Origin: Sediminibacterium sp. KACHI17
GTDB lineage: Bacteria > Bacteroidota > Bacteroidia > Chitinophagales > Chitinophagaceae
Length of the DNA stretch: 64,000 bases
Reading direction: 5' to 3'
Assembly: GCF_040362915.1 (NCBI RefSeq)
Contig: NZ_AP029612.1
Span: 1,736,001-1,800,000, forward strand
Part shown: positions 1 to 8,554 of the stretch, piece after piece
Layout: each line of letters opens with the position of its first letter
Position numbering within the stretch: position 1 is the first letter of the stretch
The notes under the pieces: generated by a model
What the model was told of the DNA's origin: nothing
Database searches by the model: none
The model's input: the letters and a program-made list of their open reading frames with translations, nothing else
Position numbers and translations under genes: made by a program

Positions 1-1178
1 GCGATCTTAGCCGGAATACGCATCACTACCCTGCTATCTGTGCTGCCATCTTCTTTGGCAATGGTCTCTTCTTCATAAGCATGACTCAATACCAATAAGA
101 ACATACGATCTAGTCCGATCGAAGTTTCCACCACATAAGGGATATAGTTGCCATAAGGCTTACCGGTTGCGGGGTCTACATCTGCATCGAAATATTGTTG
201 TTTCTTTTTGCTGTATTCCTGATGACTTTTCAAATCGAAATCAGTTCTGCTATGAATTCCTTCCACTTCTTTGAAGCCGAAAGGAAATTCATATTCAATA
301 TCAAGTGCCGCATCAGCATAATGCGCCAGCTTCACATGATCATGATAACGATATTTTTCTGCTGGTATACCTAAACTTGTATGCCATTTCAGTCGCTCTT
401 GTTTCCAATAGTTATACCATTCCATCTGTGTGCCGGGACGAACAAAAAACTGCATTTCCATTTGTTCAAATTCACGCATGCGGAAAATGAATTGTCGCGC
501 TACAATTTCATTACGAAATGCTTTTCCTGTTTGAGCAATACCAAAAGGAATTTTCATACGCGCTGTTTTCTGCACGTTCAAGAAGTTCACAAAAATACCT
601 TGTGCTGTTTCAGGGCGCAGATAGATGGTATCTGCATCTTCTGCGACAGAACCCAGCTGCGTGGAGAACATGAGGTTGAACTGACGGATATCGGTCCAGT
701 TAGCTGTGCCGCTCACACTACAAACGATCTTCTGATCATTCATCAGTTGTTTTAATCCTGCAAAATCCTCTGCTGCCAACAAACGATCCATCTCAGCCAA
801 TAAAGCATCTGCTTCCTGAGCCTGCCCATTCTCTCTTAACTGATCTGCTTTGGCTTCAAGCAAATGATCGACCCTGTATCTTTTTTTGCTGTCTTTATTA
901 TCGATCATCGGATCACTGAAATTATCTACGTGACCGCTGGCTTTCCATGTTGTAGGGTGCATGAAGATAGCGGCATCGATACCGACGATATTATCATGCA
1001 TTTGCGTCATACTTCTCCACCAATAATCGCGGATATTCTTTTTTAATTCACTTCCATAAGGACCATAATCATACACGGCACTTAAACCGTCATAGATCTC
1101 ACTACTTGGAAATACAAATCCATATTCTTTGGCATGGGAAATAATAGCCTGAAAACGATTGTCTTGCTGTATGCTCAT
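1..1178 (-). CDS. glyS: Glycyl-tRNA synthetase (class II), N-terminal part, cut by window edge
   Basis: Charges tRNA-Gly with glycine in the cytoplasm. About 392 codons are open on the minus strand from the ATG at 1176-1178 to the window edge. The protein begins MSIQQDNRFQAIISHAKEYG and contains class II features: VYDYGPYG near the N-terminus, a motif-2-like stretch FRNEIVARQFIFRMREFEQMEMQFF, and YRYHDHVKLAHYADAALDIEY. The last two are typical of the single-chain (alpha2, archaeal/eukaryal-like) GlyRS used by Bacteroidota, not the alpha/beta enzyme of Proteobacteria. The C-terminal anticodon-binding domain lies outside the window. A TACTTTTG -7 element lies only 7 nt upstream of the ATG, so the mRNA leader must be very short. 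Confidence 0.95.
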   Translation of the reverse strand, partial: MSIQQDNRFQAIISHAKEYGFVFPSSEIYDGLSAVYDYGPYGSELKKNIRDYWWRSMTQMHDNIVGIDAAIFMHPTTWKASGHVDNFSDPMIDNKDSKKRYRVDHLLEAKADQLRENGQAQEADALLAEMDRLLAAEDFAGLKQLMNDQKIVCSVSGTANWTDIRQFNLMFSTQLGSVAEDADTIYLRPETAQGIFVNFLNVQKTARMKIPFGIAQTGKAFRNEIVARQFIFRMREFEQMEMQFFVRPGTQMEWYNYWKQERLKWHTSLGIPAEKYRYHDHVKLAHYADAALDIEYEFPFGFKEVEGIHSRTDFDLKSHQEYSKKKQQYFDADVDPATGKPYGNYIPYVVETSIGLDRMFLLVLSHAYEEETIAKEDGSTDSRVVMRIPAKI

Positions 1179-1185
1179 AACGCGG

Positions 1186-1193
1186 CAAAAGTA
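1186..1193 (-). promoter_or_regulatory. -7 element of glyS (TACTTTTG)
   Basis: On the minus strand this reads TACTTTTG and fits the Bacteroidota -7 consensus TAnnTTTG. It ends 7 nt before the glyS ATG, which predicts a leader of only a few nucleotides. Confidence 0.6.
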
Positions 1194-1205
1194 AGATTTT
1201 TGGGC

Positions 1206-1271
1206 TACAAGCCGCAAGCCATAAGCAACAAGTTCCGACTCCTTGAGGCTTGCAGCTTGTAGCTTGCGGCT
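1206..1271. repeat. Intergenic inverted repeat, AGCTTGCAGC word family
   Basis: The left arm (about 1206-1232) contains CAAGCCGCAAGCC and the right arm (about 1242-1271) contains GGCTTGCAGCTTGTAGCTTG, nearly complementary. The same words recur at 39234-39275 and 48004-48080. It lies between the divergent glyS and aminopeptidase genes, so it is not simply a terminator. Confidence 0.75.
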
Positions 1272-1330
1272 ATCGTCTCCCACCTTTCCTCACTTTTTTT
1301 CGCCTTACTCGCTGAAAACCTATAGTTTTA

Positions 1331-2752
1331 ATGCGCTCAAAAAAACATCTCATGCTTAGAAACAAATGTTTACAACTCCTGTTTTTGGTGTTACCTGCAC
1401 TTAGCTGGGCCCAACAAACAACAGAGTATCCGAATGATTATTTAAGTCCTGAATTCCATGCCGGCAGACGAGCAGCATTCAGGGAAATGATGCCCAATAA
1501 TTCTGTGGGTGTCTTCTTTGCCTCTCAAGTAAGGGTAAGGAATAATGACGTAGACTATCAGTATGCTCAAAGCAAGAATTTTTATTATTTCACCGGATTG
1601 GAAGAGCCCAATGCTTTACTGCTGCTTTTCAAACAGCCGGTAACCATCTTAGGCACAACCGGAACAGAATTTATTTTCGTTCAGAATCGTGATCCACAAA
1701 GAGAACTCTGGACAGGTAAAATTCTGGGAGCTGAAGGTGTCAAGAATAAATACAAGATCGCAAACGTATTCACGAATGATAAATTCACTGCGAATACTTT
1801 CGATTTCAAATCTGTGGATTCTGTACTGACAGCTTTCCGTAATGAAGATATTTTCTCGAAATATAAAAGAAGTCCTGATCCTTTATCACGTATGGCAGGT
1901 ATCGTTGACAGTTTAATCATTACCCATAATAAACCAATTGCGGGACGTACTACCAATATGATCCTTTCAACATTACGCGGTATCAAACAAGCAGAAGAGA
2001 TCGCATTGCTTGAAAAGGCGGCTAAGATGAGTTGTGATGGTCACAACGATGTAATGCGCGCAATTAAGCCGGGTATGACAGAGTATCAGGCACAGGCCAT
2101 CATGGAGTATCATTTTAAAAAGAATGGCTCTGAATATCCGGGTTATCCAAGTATCAATGGCTCATCAGAAAATGCCTGCGTATTACATTATATCACCAAT
2201 CTGCGTCTGATGAAAGATGGAGATCTGTTGTTGAGTGATTGTGCTGCAGAATACCATGGTTACACTGCTGATGTTACAAGAACGGTACCTGTAAATGGCA
2301 AATTCACTCCTGAGCAAAAGATCATTTATGAATTGGTGCTCGAAGCGCAAGATTCAGGTTTTGCTGCATGTAAGCCTGGTAACCCTTTTGGCGCTGTAGA
2401 TGCTGCTGCACGTCGTGTCATCAACCGTGGATTGATCAAGTTGGGCATCGCTGCTAATGAGCAGGAAGCACGTCAGTATTTCCCACATGGAACATCACAC
2501 CATTTAGGTCTGGATGTACACGATATGGGACCCCGTACTTTACAAGAAGGTGTTTGCCTGACCGTTGAACCGGGTATCTATATCCCACCGGGAAGCAAAT
2601 GCGATAAAAAATGGTGGAGCATTGGTGTTCGTATTGAAGATGATATCCTGATCACAAAAGACGGACATCGCAACCTCTCCGCGTCTTCTCCGCGTACTGT
2701 AGCTGAGATAGAAAAGATGGCGAAGCAGAAGAGTATTTTTGATAAAAATTAG
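1331..2752 (+). CDS. Secreted Xaa-Pro aminopeptidase, M24B family (PepP-like)
   Basis: Predicted dinuclear-metal aminopeptidase that removes N-terminal residues preceding proline. Residues 1-28 form a signal peptide ending LSWAQQ, so it acts in the periplasm or outside. An N-terminal AMP_N-type domain (about 35-190) precedes the pita-bread catalytic domain (about 215-465). Metal ligands are visible: the two Asp of LLLSDCAAEYHGYTADVTRT, the His of HGTSHHLGLDVHD, the Glu of TVEPGIYIP and the Glu of VRIEDD. Length of 473 is normal. The ATG at 1331 gives the full n-region; an ATG at 1352 is a possible alternative. Monocistronic, followed by a strong hairpin. Confidence 0.93.
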   Translation: MRSKKHLMLRNKCLQLLFLVLPALSWAQQTTEYPNDYLSPEFHAGRRAAFREMMPNNSVGVFFASQVRVRNNDVDYQYAQSKNFYYFTGLEEPNALLLLFKQPVTILGTTGTEFIFVQNRDPQRELWTGKILGAEGVKNKYKIANVFTNDKFTANTFDFKSVDSVLTAFRNEDIFSKYKRSPDPLSRMAGIVDSLIITHNKPIAGRTTNMILSTLRGIKQAEEIALLEKAAKMSCDGHNDVMRAIKPGMTEYQAQAIMEYHFKKNGSEYPGYPSINGSSENACVLHYITNLRLMKDGDLLLSDCAAEYHGYTADVTRTVPVNGKFTPEQKIIYELVLEAQDSGFAACKPGNPFGAVDAAARRVINRGLIKLGIAANEQEARQYFPHGTSHHLGLDVHDMGPRTLQEGVCLTVEPGIYIPPGSKCDKKWWSIGVRIEDDILITKDGHRNLSASSPRTVAEIEKMAKQKSIFDKN

Positions 2753-2772
2753 AAGCCCTAAGAATTAAGAGC

Positions 2773-2832
2773 CAAAAAAGGCACAGGATTCAAGAATTCA
2801 TTTACCATGATCTTGAACCTTGTGCCTTTTTT
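2773..2832 (+). terminator. Long hairpin terminator after the aminopeptidase gene
   Basis: AAAAAAGGCACAGGATTCAAG at the left pairs almost perfectly with CTTGAACCTTGTGCCTTTTTT at the right, ending in a T-run on the plus strand and an A-run at the other end. It lies between two converging genes and could stop transcription both ways. Confidence 0.7.
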
Positions 2833-2867
2833 CTTACCTATATCTTGCACCTTTATTCTTGAATCTT

Positions 2868-3194
2868 CTATAGAAGTTTTTCATTGTTCTTATGTCTATC
2901 CTGATCTCTGAGATTTTTCTTGGCAAAATTTTTCTCCAATGCATCAGTAAGATTGACACCTGTTTGATTGGCCAGACAGATCAAGACCCACAATACATCC
3001 GCCATTTCATCCGATAATTCTTTCCCTTTATCGGAAGCTTTGAAGGACTGTTCTCCATATGTGCGAACCATCAATCGACTGAGCTCTCCTACTTCTTCCA
3101 TTAGAATACCCAGGTTCGTGAGTTCATTGAAATATCTCACACCAGTGGTATTGATCCAGGTGTCTACTTGGTTTTGTGCTTCTTGAATGGTCAT
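2868..3194 (-). CDS. MazG-like nucleotide pyrophosphohydrolase
   Basis: Predicted all-alpha NTP pyrophosphohydrolase that would hydrolyse (possibly aberrant) NTPs or dNTPs to the monophosphate and PPi. The 108-residue protein has the family's ExxE...ExxD metal signature: E34-x-x-E37 in EEVGELSR and E63-x-x-D66 in ELSDEMADVLW. This is the single-domain form, about half a full MazG. It is the last gene of a minus-strand run dtd-globin-this gene; the gap to the globin stop is 11 bp. Substrate cannot be told from the sequence. Confidence 0.88.
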   Translation of the reverse strand: MTIQEAQNQVDTWINTTGVRYFNELTNLGILMEEVGELSRLMVRTYGEQSFKASDKGKELSDEMADVLWVLICLANQTGVNLTDALEKNFAKKNLRDQDRHKNNEKLL

Positions 3195-3205
3195 GGTAAA
3201 TAATT

Positions 3206-3592
3206 TTAATGCCCGATGGGCGAAGTTCCGTGGATGGTTTTGATTTTCATAACAGTAGCGATGGATAAAGCTCTTTGTTTGGCAAGAGTGGCTTTCTCAC
3301 CTTCAAATAAATCATCAACAGTTGCCTGAAATAAACTCACCCAACGTTCAAAATGTTTGTCTTCAAATGCCGACTTTGTATGTAGATGCTGATGCACAGC
3401 AATGGCATTGGATTTATATTTTGCGATACCGAATAATACCGTTTCCCAAAAGTCGATGATGACGGGTAAATGTTTCTCCAGGTCCATTTGAATCACTTCT
3501 GTAAAATAATGTCCGATAACAGGATCAGGAATGGCTTTGGCATAAAATGCGCGCATGAGTTGTTCGATATCATCCCTGTTTTCAATATCCAT
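3206..3592 (-). CDS. Group III truncated haemoglobin
   Basis: A 128-residue 2-over-2 globin that would bind haem and O2, NO or peroxide in the cytoplasm. Alignment by eye with group III globins suggests Tyr17 (FYAKA) as B10, His41 as the distal E7 residue, a proximal His among 67-71 (HQHLH) and Trp84 (HFERW) as G8. The start ATG overlaps the dtd stop codon by one base (TAATG), so the two are translationally coupled. Function inside the cell is not established for most group III members; the coupling with dtd looks like shared housekeeping expression. Confidence 0.9.
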   Translation of the reverse strand: MDIENRDDIEQLMRAFYAKAIPDPVIGHYFTEVIQMDLEKHLPVIIDFWETVLFGIAKYKSNAIAVHQHLHTKSAFEDKHFERWVSLFQATVDDLFEGEKATLAKQRALSIATVMKIKTIHGTSPIGH

Positions 3593-4044
3593 TACTCTTT
3601 GTTTTTAGAGTCAATAACAATGGTTACCGGACCGTCATTCAATAAAGACACTTTCATATCAGCCCCAAAAACCCCTGTCTGAACAGGTTTTCCAAGGTCA
3701 TGCGTAAGTTGACGAATCATTTTTTCATACATTGGAATAGCAAACTCCCCCTTGGATGCTTTTATATAGGAAGGCCGGTTTCCTTTCTTGGTACTCGCAT
3801 GTAAAGTAAACTGGCTCACCAATAAAATTTCTCCATCAATATCTTTTACAGACAGGTTCATGACACCTTCTGCATCATTGAATAAACGAATATGAACGAT
3901 CTTATTACTTAACCATTCAATGTCTTCCATCCTATCCGCATCTTCAACCCCCATCAATACCAATAATCCATGGGCTATACTGCCGGTGATTTTCCCGTCT
4001 ACACGAACAGCAGCTTCACTCACCCTTTGAATTACAATTCTCAT
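3592..4044 (-). CDS. dtd: D-aminoacyl-tRNA deacylase
   Basis: Hydrolyses D-aminoacyl-tRNAs (and Gly-tRNA-Ala) so that D-residues do not enter translation. The 150-residue length is standard. Both active-site motifs are present: SQFTL at 77-81 and the cross-subunit Gly-cis-Pro loop NDGPVTI at 136-142. First gene of the minus-strand run dtd-globin-mazG; it diverges from arfB, with 35 bp between the two start codons, so two translation-quality genes share one control region. Confidence 0.96.
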   Translation of the reverse strand: MRIVIQRVSEAAVRVDGKITGSIAHGLLVLMGVEDADRMEDIEWLSNKIVHIRLFNDAEGVMNLSVKDIDGEILLVSQFTLHASTKKGNRPSYIKASKGEFAIPMYEKMIRQLTHDLGKPVQTGVFGADMKVSLLNDGPVTIVIDSKNKE

Positions 4045-4079
4045 ATTTCCTTAACCGTTTTTATCCGAACTTTAGTGCG

Positions 4080-4490
4080 ATGAAGATAGATATTACCCCT
4101 GAAATAAAATTCCAAACAGCCCGAAGTGGTGGCAAAGGCGGGCAAAACGTGAACAAGGTTGAGACGATGGTTGAAGGTCGTTGGGATATTCAGGCATCTA
4201 CTTTATTTACGGATGAACAAAAGCAACTGATCAAAGAACGTTTGCAAAACAGAATTACGGATGAAGGTGTTTTATTGGTAAAATCACAAACAGAGAGAAG
4301 TCAATTGGGAAATAAACAAGCCGTCATCAAAAAAATGATGCAGTTACTCATTACTTCACTCATCAAAAGAAAGATCAGAAAAGCCACACAACCTACCAAA
4401 GCATCCAAAGAAAAGAGAATAGAATCAAAGAAGAAGCATACACAAAATAAACAACAAAGAAAAAAGGTCAATAAAAACGATTATCTATAA
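4080..4490 (+). CDS. arfB: Ribosome-rescue peptidyl-tRNA hydrolase ArfB (YaeJ)
   Basis: Releases nascent chains from ribosomes stalled without a stop codon. The GGQ catalytic motif is at residues 20-22 within [13 protein letters not shown]. There is no codon-recognition domain, and the C-terminal about 45 residues are a Lys/Arg-rich tail (KATQPTKASKEKRIESKKKH...) that in E. coli ArfB enters the empty mRNA channel. The 136-residue length fits the family. Next gene starts 3 bp after the stop. Confidence 0.93.
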   Translation: MKIDITPEIKFQTARSGGKGGQNVNKVETMVEGRWDIQASTLFTDEQKQLIKERLQNRITDEGVLLVKSQTERSQLGNKQAVIKKMMQLLITSLIKRKIRKATQPTKASKEKRIESKKKHTQNKQQRKKVNKNDYL

Positions 4491-4493
4491 CCA

Positions 4494-5195
4494 GTGAAAT
4501 CATTCGTACTTATTTTCTCTCTATTATTCACCGTTTCTGTTCAGTCGCAAAAGACCCAACAGATGATCCTTCATTTTCAAAATCATTTTGGGAATGAGAT
4601 GCTCATACCTGAGCAATCCTATATCATGAATCGAGATACACTCACCATCAATCGTTTCAAATATTATATCTCGCACTTTCAACTAACAGATATACAAGAA
4701 AAAAAAGTAAAGCTTCCTGTTCAATATTATTTAATAGATGCTGCAGATACGAATTCAACTACTATCCGACTGAATATTCCCAAAGGCCAGTATCGATCGA
4801 TTCAGTTTTTATTAGGGGTAGATAGTGCAAAAAATGTATCCGGTGTTCAAGCCGGTGCGTTGGATCCTTTACATGGCATGTTCTGGACATGGAACAGTGG
4901 TTATATCATGGCAAAACTGGAGGGAACAGCATCGAGTTCTCAAATTGCAGGCAAGCAATTCACTTACCATATTGGTGGATTCAGAAGCCACAATAATACT
5001 ACTCGAAATATTGCATTAACACTTCCTTCATCGAGCGACACTTTTACGATCATTGCTGATGCAAAAAAGTGGTTTGTGGGTTCTTATGAACTCATGATCG
5101 CAAAAGAACCTATTTGTCATAGTCCGGGAACACTAGCAGTGCGCATTGCCAATAACTATGCGCATATGTTTTCAATTCTATCTCCTGAGAAATGA
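4494..5195 (+). CDS. MbnP-like periplasmic protein
   Basis: 233-residue secreted protein with a signal peptide (residues 1-18, ending VQSQ). The WTWNSGY motif at 131-137 and the C-terminal SPGTLAVRIANNYAHMF are characteristic of the MbnP family, copper-binding partner proteins whose tryptophan is oxidised to kynurenine by the dihaem enzyme MbnH. The gene starts with GTG 3 bp after arfB and its end overlaps the next gene (ATGA), so it is tightly coupled to the MauG/MbnH-like gene. No methanobactin precursor or biosynthesis gene is nearby, so this is the stand-alone pair. Which Trp is modified, and the metal, are inferred. Confidence 0.82.
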   Translation: MKSFVLIFSLLFTVSVQSQKTQQMILHFQNHFGNEMLIPEQSYIMNRDTLTINRFKYYISHFQLTDIQEKKVKLPVQYYLIDAADTNSTTIRLNIPKGQYRSIQFLLGVDSAKNVSGVQAGALDPLHGMFWTWNSGYIMAKLEGTASSSQIAGKQFTYHIGGFRSHNNTTRNIALTLPSSSDTFTIIADAKKWFVGSYELMIAKEPICHSPGTLAVRIANNYAHMFSILSPEK

Positions 5196-6262
5196 AGCAC
5201 CGGAAAACCATAGCGATCATCATGACCATCTGCATCATATGCAGTGGCTGGATAGTAAGCAGTGACTTTTTCAAACCTGCTCCTGTTCAGTTCATGGTAC
5301 CCAAAGGATGGCCTCAACCTGTGTATGACTTCAAATCGAATCCACTTACCAGAGAGGGTATTGAATTGGGAAGACAATTATTTTACGATACCCGATTGAG
5401 TAAAGACGGAACGATTTCTTGCGGCACCTGTCATCAGCAATTTGGAGCTTTTAATACCTATGACCATAGTTTGAGTCATGGATATAACAACTCGCTTACT
5501 ACACGCAATGCACCCGGACTATTCAATCTGGCATGGCAAAAAGAATTCATGTGGGATGGTGGTATCAATCATTTGGATCTACAGCCTTTAGCGCCGATCA
5601 CTGCAGAAAATGAAATGGCAGAAAGTATTCAAAATGTACTCTCAAAACTACAGGCCGAAAAAGAATACCGTCGATTATTCAAGGCTGCTTTTGGAGATGA
5701 AACCATCACTACCCAAAAACTGACCAAAGCCATCAGTCAGTTTGTACTCACTTTTGTAAGCAGCAACAGCAAGTATGATCGGGTGATGAGAGGCGTGGAT
5801 ACATTCATCCTTCCGGAAAAATTAGGTTATGAGATATTCAAGAAAAAATGTGCGAGTTGTCATACAGAACCGATGTTTACTGATTTCAGTTACAGGAATA
5901 TCGGAATGCCTGTCGATCCATTTTTAAAAGATCTGGGTAGAATGAAGATCACAAACGACCCAGTAGACTCATTAAAATTTAAAGTACCCAGTTTAAGAAA
6001 TGTCATGCGCAGTTTTCCTTATGGGCATGATGGACGATTTTTTTCAGTGATGAGTGTCATGGAGCATTACAGAAAGAACATGGTACCTGATTTGAGAACA
6101 GATAGCATGCTACGCAATAGGTTACCATTATCCAATTTTGAGATCGGACAGCTTACTGCTTTTTTACACACACTAACCGATAGTAGCTTTTTGAAAAACC
6201 CCAATTTAGCAGCACCGGGAAAGGGTGTAAGCACCACAGCACCTGTTGATATTCATAATTAA
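5192..6262 (+). CDS. MauG/MbnH-like dihaem c-type cytochrome peroxidase
   Basis: Periplasmic dihaem protein of 356 residues with an N-terminal signal/anchor (about 7-24). Two haem-c sites: C77-G-T-C80-H81 and C220-A-S-C223-H224. The conserved PYGHDG loop contains His279, and counting 14 residues on, where classical bacterial cytochrome c peroxidases carry the Met ligand, there is Tyr293 (EHY). A tyrosine ligand is the hallmark of MauG and MbnH, which oxidise protein residues instead of simply reducing peroxide. Overlaps the MbnP-like gene by 4 bp, its likely substrate. Confidence 0.88.
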   Translation: MKHRKTIAIIMTICIICSGWIVSSDFFKPAPVQFMVPKGWPQPVYDFKSNPLTREGIELGRQLFYDTRLSKDGTISCGTCHQQFGAFNTYDHSLSHGYNNSLTTRNAPGLFNLAWQKEFMWDGGINHLDLQPLAPITAENEMAESIQNVLSKLQAEKEYRRLFKAAFGDETITTQKLTKAISQFVLTFVSSNSKYDRVMRGVDTFILPEKLGYEIFKKKCASCHTEPMFTDFSYRNIGMPVDPFLKDLGRMKITNDPVDSLKFKVPSLRNVMRSFPYGHDGRFFSVMSVMEHYRKNMVPDLRTDSMLRNRLPLSNFEIGQLTAFLHTLTDSSFLKNPNLAAPGKGVSTTAPVDIHN

Positions 6263-6286
6263 TCGTGTATTTTGCAGTTTCAGGGT

Positions 6287-6375
6287 GTGAATGATGAATG
6301 GTCAATTGTGAATGAGTTGTACTATTCATGATTTTTGATTTCTAATTGACAATTCACCATTCACTATTCACTCAC
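6287..6375. repeat. Intergenic inverted repeat, GAATGGTCAATTGTGAAT word family
   Basis: Left arm about 6287-6315 (TGAATGATGAATGGTCAATTG) and right arm about 6343-6375 (CAATTCACCATTCACTATTC) are imperfect complements. The same words recur at 18795-18899. The reading frame of the flippase gene continues upstream into this repeat, which argues that the annotated upstream ATG is spurious. Confidence 0.75.
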
Positions 6376-6384
6376 TTTTACTCT

Positions 6385-7890
6385 ATGAGCAGCATCAAAA
6401 AATTAGCAGGACAAACATTGTGGTATGGAGTACCTACTATTGCCAGCCGATTTTTAGGATATGCGCTGAGTCTGCTACTTTTTTGGTTGTATGAACCTGC
6501 GAGTACTGCCAGTATCACACAAGTATATGCGGTCATTCCTTTCTTGAATATTCTATTTACCTATGGTTTAGAGACCAGCTATTTTCGTTTTGTTCAGGAT
6601 CATGATAAGCATACTGTATTCAATACATTGTTCAGTTCGATCTTAATCAGTACCCTATTATTCACTGCGATTGTATTACTGAACACGCAAACACTGGCAG
6701 CGGCTATTGACTTTCCAGATCATCCGGAATATATTCGTTGGATCGCCTGGATCCTTTTTTTTGATACCCTATCAGTAATCCCCTTTGCCAAGCTGAGGCA
6801 AGAAGGGAGACCTCGTTTTTACGCTTTTATCAAGGTCTTCAGCATCGTAGTAAATGTGATATTGGTCGTATTCTTTGTGGGTGTTTGCCCGAAACTTTAC
6901 AAAGAAGATCCATCCAATGCCTGGTTGTTCTTTTATGATCCAACGATCGATATTGGTTACTACATTATTGCCAATATTATCTCCAGCATACTTACACTGC
7001 TTTTACTTTCAAAAGAGTTATTGAGTTTTCGTTTTTCGGTGAATTGGAAACTATGGAAACAAGTGATGCAATACTCTTATCCATTGATCATTGTTGGATT
7101 AGGAGGAATGATCAATGAAATGTTAAGCAGATTAGTTTATACCCGAGTACTGGATCTTCCAAGAGAAGAGGAATTAAGACAACTAGGGATTTTTGGTGCC
7201 AATTATAAATTAGCTGTACTCATTACCATTTTTATTCAAGTATTTCGGATGGGTGCCGAGCCTTTTTTCTTTAATCAATCCAAAGAAGAAAATGCACCTC
7301 GTACTTATGCCAGGGTAATGAAATTTTTTGTGATCGCCTGTTCCTTCATTTGGTTGGGAATAGTCGTCAATCTTCCCTTGATCAAGTATATCGGATATGG
7401 CGAAAATGCTGCATTGTACCAGGAGGGGTTATCGATCATCCCAATTCTTGCGATGGGTAGTGTATTTCTGGGTATTTATTACAACCTCAGTGTTTGGTAT
7501 AAACTCACCAATAAAACGCTTACGGGTGCCTGGATCACTTTAGTGGGTGCAGTTATCACTATTCTATTAAACATCTGGTGGATTCCTTTATTCGGATATA
7601 ATGGAAGTGCGTGGGCCACTTTTGTTTGTTATGCATTTATGATGATCATCAGTTATCAACTCGGGCAAAAACATTACCCGATACCTTATGTCACTAAAAA
7701 ACTGATCGCTTATCTTGTTATTGTAACGATCCTCTTCCTGATTCATCAAGCTTTTATCTATTTCATTAGTACACTTTGGCTGGGTACTGCTTTTGGAGTG
7801 GTGTTGATCGGAGTGTATACCTGGTTTATTCTTTTGGTGGAGAAAAAGGAATTTCAAAAGTTACCTGTCATAGGTAAATACATTCGGTAA
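6385..7890 (+). CDS. Oligosaccharide flippase / polysaccharide biosynthesis protein (MOP superfamily)
   Basis: Integral inner-membrane protein of 501 residues with about 14 hydrophobic segments, resembling Wzx-type lipid-linked oligosaccharide flippases. The N-terminal signature IKKLAGQTLWYGVPTIASRF is typical for Bacteroidota members. I chose the ATG at 6385 (MSSIKKLAG) over the in-frame ATG at 6346, because the extra 13 codons are part of the intergenic repeat. No glycosyltransferases are adjacent, so the substrate is unknown; a related lipid II flippase role cannot be excluded. Confidence 0.88.
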   Translation: MSSIKKLAGQTLWYGVPTIASRFLGYALSLLLFWLYEPASTASITQVYAVIPFLNILFTYGLETSYFRFVQDHDKHTVFNTLFSSILISTLLFTAIVLLNTQTLAAAIDFPDHPEYIRWIAWILFFDTLSVIPFAKLRQEGRPRFYAFIKVFSIVVNVILVVFFVGVCPKLYKEDPSNAWLFFYDPTIDIGYYIIANIISSILTLLLLSKELLSFRFSVNWKLWKQVMQYSYPLIIVGLGGMINEMLSRLVYTRVLDLPREEELRQLGIFGANYKLAVLITIFIQVFRMGAEPFFFNQSKEENAPRTYARVMKFFVIACSFIWLGIVVNLPLIKYIGYGENAALYQEGLSIIPILAMGSVFLGIYYNLSVWYKLTNKTLTGAWITLVGAVITILLNIWWIPLFGYNGSAWATFVCYAFMMIISYQLGQKHYPIPYVTKKLIAYLVIVTILFLIHQAFIYFISTLWLGTAFGVVLIGVYTWFILLVEKKEFQKLPVIGKYIR

Positions 7891-7962
7891 CCCGTCGCTT
7901 TCCGCTATTGGTGCACCTCTAACCACAATATGATCGCAGTCTTTTAAAACAGGACTTATGGT

Positions 7963-7970
7963 TATCTTTG
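7963..7970 (+). promoter_or_regulatory. -7 element directly in front of the fRMsr gene (TATCTTTG)
   Basis: Perfect TAnnTTTG element that ends only 4 nt before the ATG at 7975, predicting a leaderless or near-leaderless transcript. Confidence 0.6.
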
Positions 7971-7974
7971 TTGT

Positions 7975-8451
7975 ATGGCAGAAGATCTAAGTATTATTAA
8001 AGGAGATAAACAAACACAATACGAATCATTGATACCACAGATCAAGGCATTGATCGAAGGAGAGAATGATCTGGTGGCAAACCTTGCCAATATTGCAGCA
8101 GCATTAAAAGAACAATTCGGTTGGTTTTGGGTAGGGTTTTATTGGGTGAAGAATGATGAATTGGTATTGGGACCATTTCAGGGACCTGTGGCTTGTACAC
8201 GCATCAGGAAAGGAAGAGGAGTTTGCGGTACTAGTTGGGCTGAAGCAAGAACATTGATTGTTCCGGATGTAGAAAAGTTCCCCGGACATATTGCTTGTAG
8301 CAGTCTCTCCAAATCAGAAATCGTCGTTCCTGTTATTCGGAATAATGAAGTCATAGGCGTATTGGATGTGGATGCCAGTGAATTAGACCAGTTTGATACT
8401 GTGGATCAACGTTATTTGGAAATGATCGTTGAACTGATCAGTGGTGATTAG
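7975..8451 (+). CDS. msrC: Free methionine-(R)-sulfoxide reductase (GAF-domain MsrC)
   Basis: Reduces free Met-(R)-sulfoxide in the cytoplasm. A single GAF domain fills the 158 residues. The three cysteines Cys74 (VACTRI), Cys84 (GVCGTSW) and Cys108 (HIACSS) have the same spacing as those of E. coli fRMsr (10 and 24 residues apart), and the DVxxFPGHIAC context is conserved. Monocistronic, with its -7 element abutting the start codon. Confidence 0.95.
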   Translation: MAEDLSIIKGDKQTQYESLIPQIKALIEGENDLVANLANIAAALKEQFGWFWVGFYWVKNDELVLGPFQGPVACTRIRKGRGVCGTSWAEARTLIVPDVEKFPGHIACSSLSKSEIVVPVIRNNEVIGVLDVDASELDQFDTVDQRYLEMIVELISGD

Positions 8452-8484
8452 TCAAGCGTGAAAAGAGTATACGACCATTAGTAG

Positions 8485-8530
8485 CTAATGACCACTACTA
8501 TTTGCCATGGACCATGGACTATGGGCTATA
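8485..8530. repeat. Intergenic word repeat (CCATGGACCATGGACTATGG)
   Basis: Contains CCATGGACCATGGACTATGG, the core word of the repeat family also seen at 9964-10030, 16315-16393 and 38056-38080. It lies between the fRMsr stop and the helicase promoter. Confidence 0.7.
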
Positions 8531-8554
8531 TCCCCTCATCTAACTTATTTCCCT

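Noticed and set aside
305..1046. Plus-strand ORFs in the first kilobase
   Set aside because: They are antisense shadows of the conserved glyS reading frame.
4494..6262. Methanobactin biosynthesis cluster
   Set aside because: Only MbnP/MbnH-like genes are found; no MbnA precursor, MbnB/MbnC or TonB importer is nearby.
6346..6384. Upstream in-frame ATG for the flippase gene
   Set aside because: The extra codons consist of the intergenic inverted repeat and are not flippase-like; the ATG at 6385 gives the conserved start.
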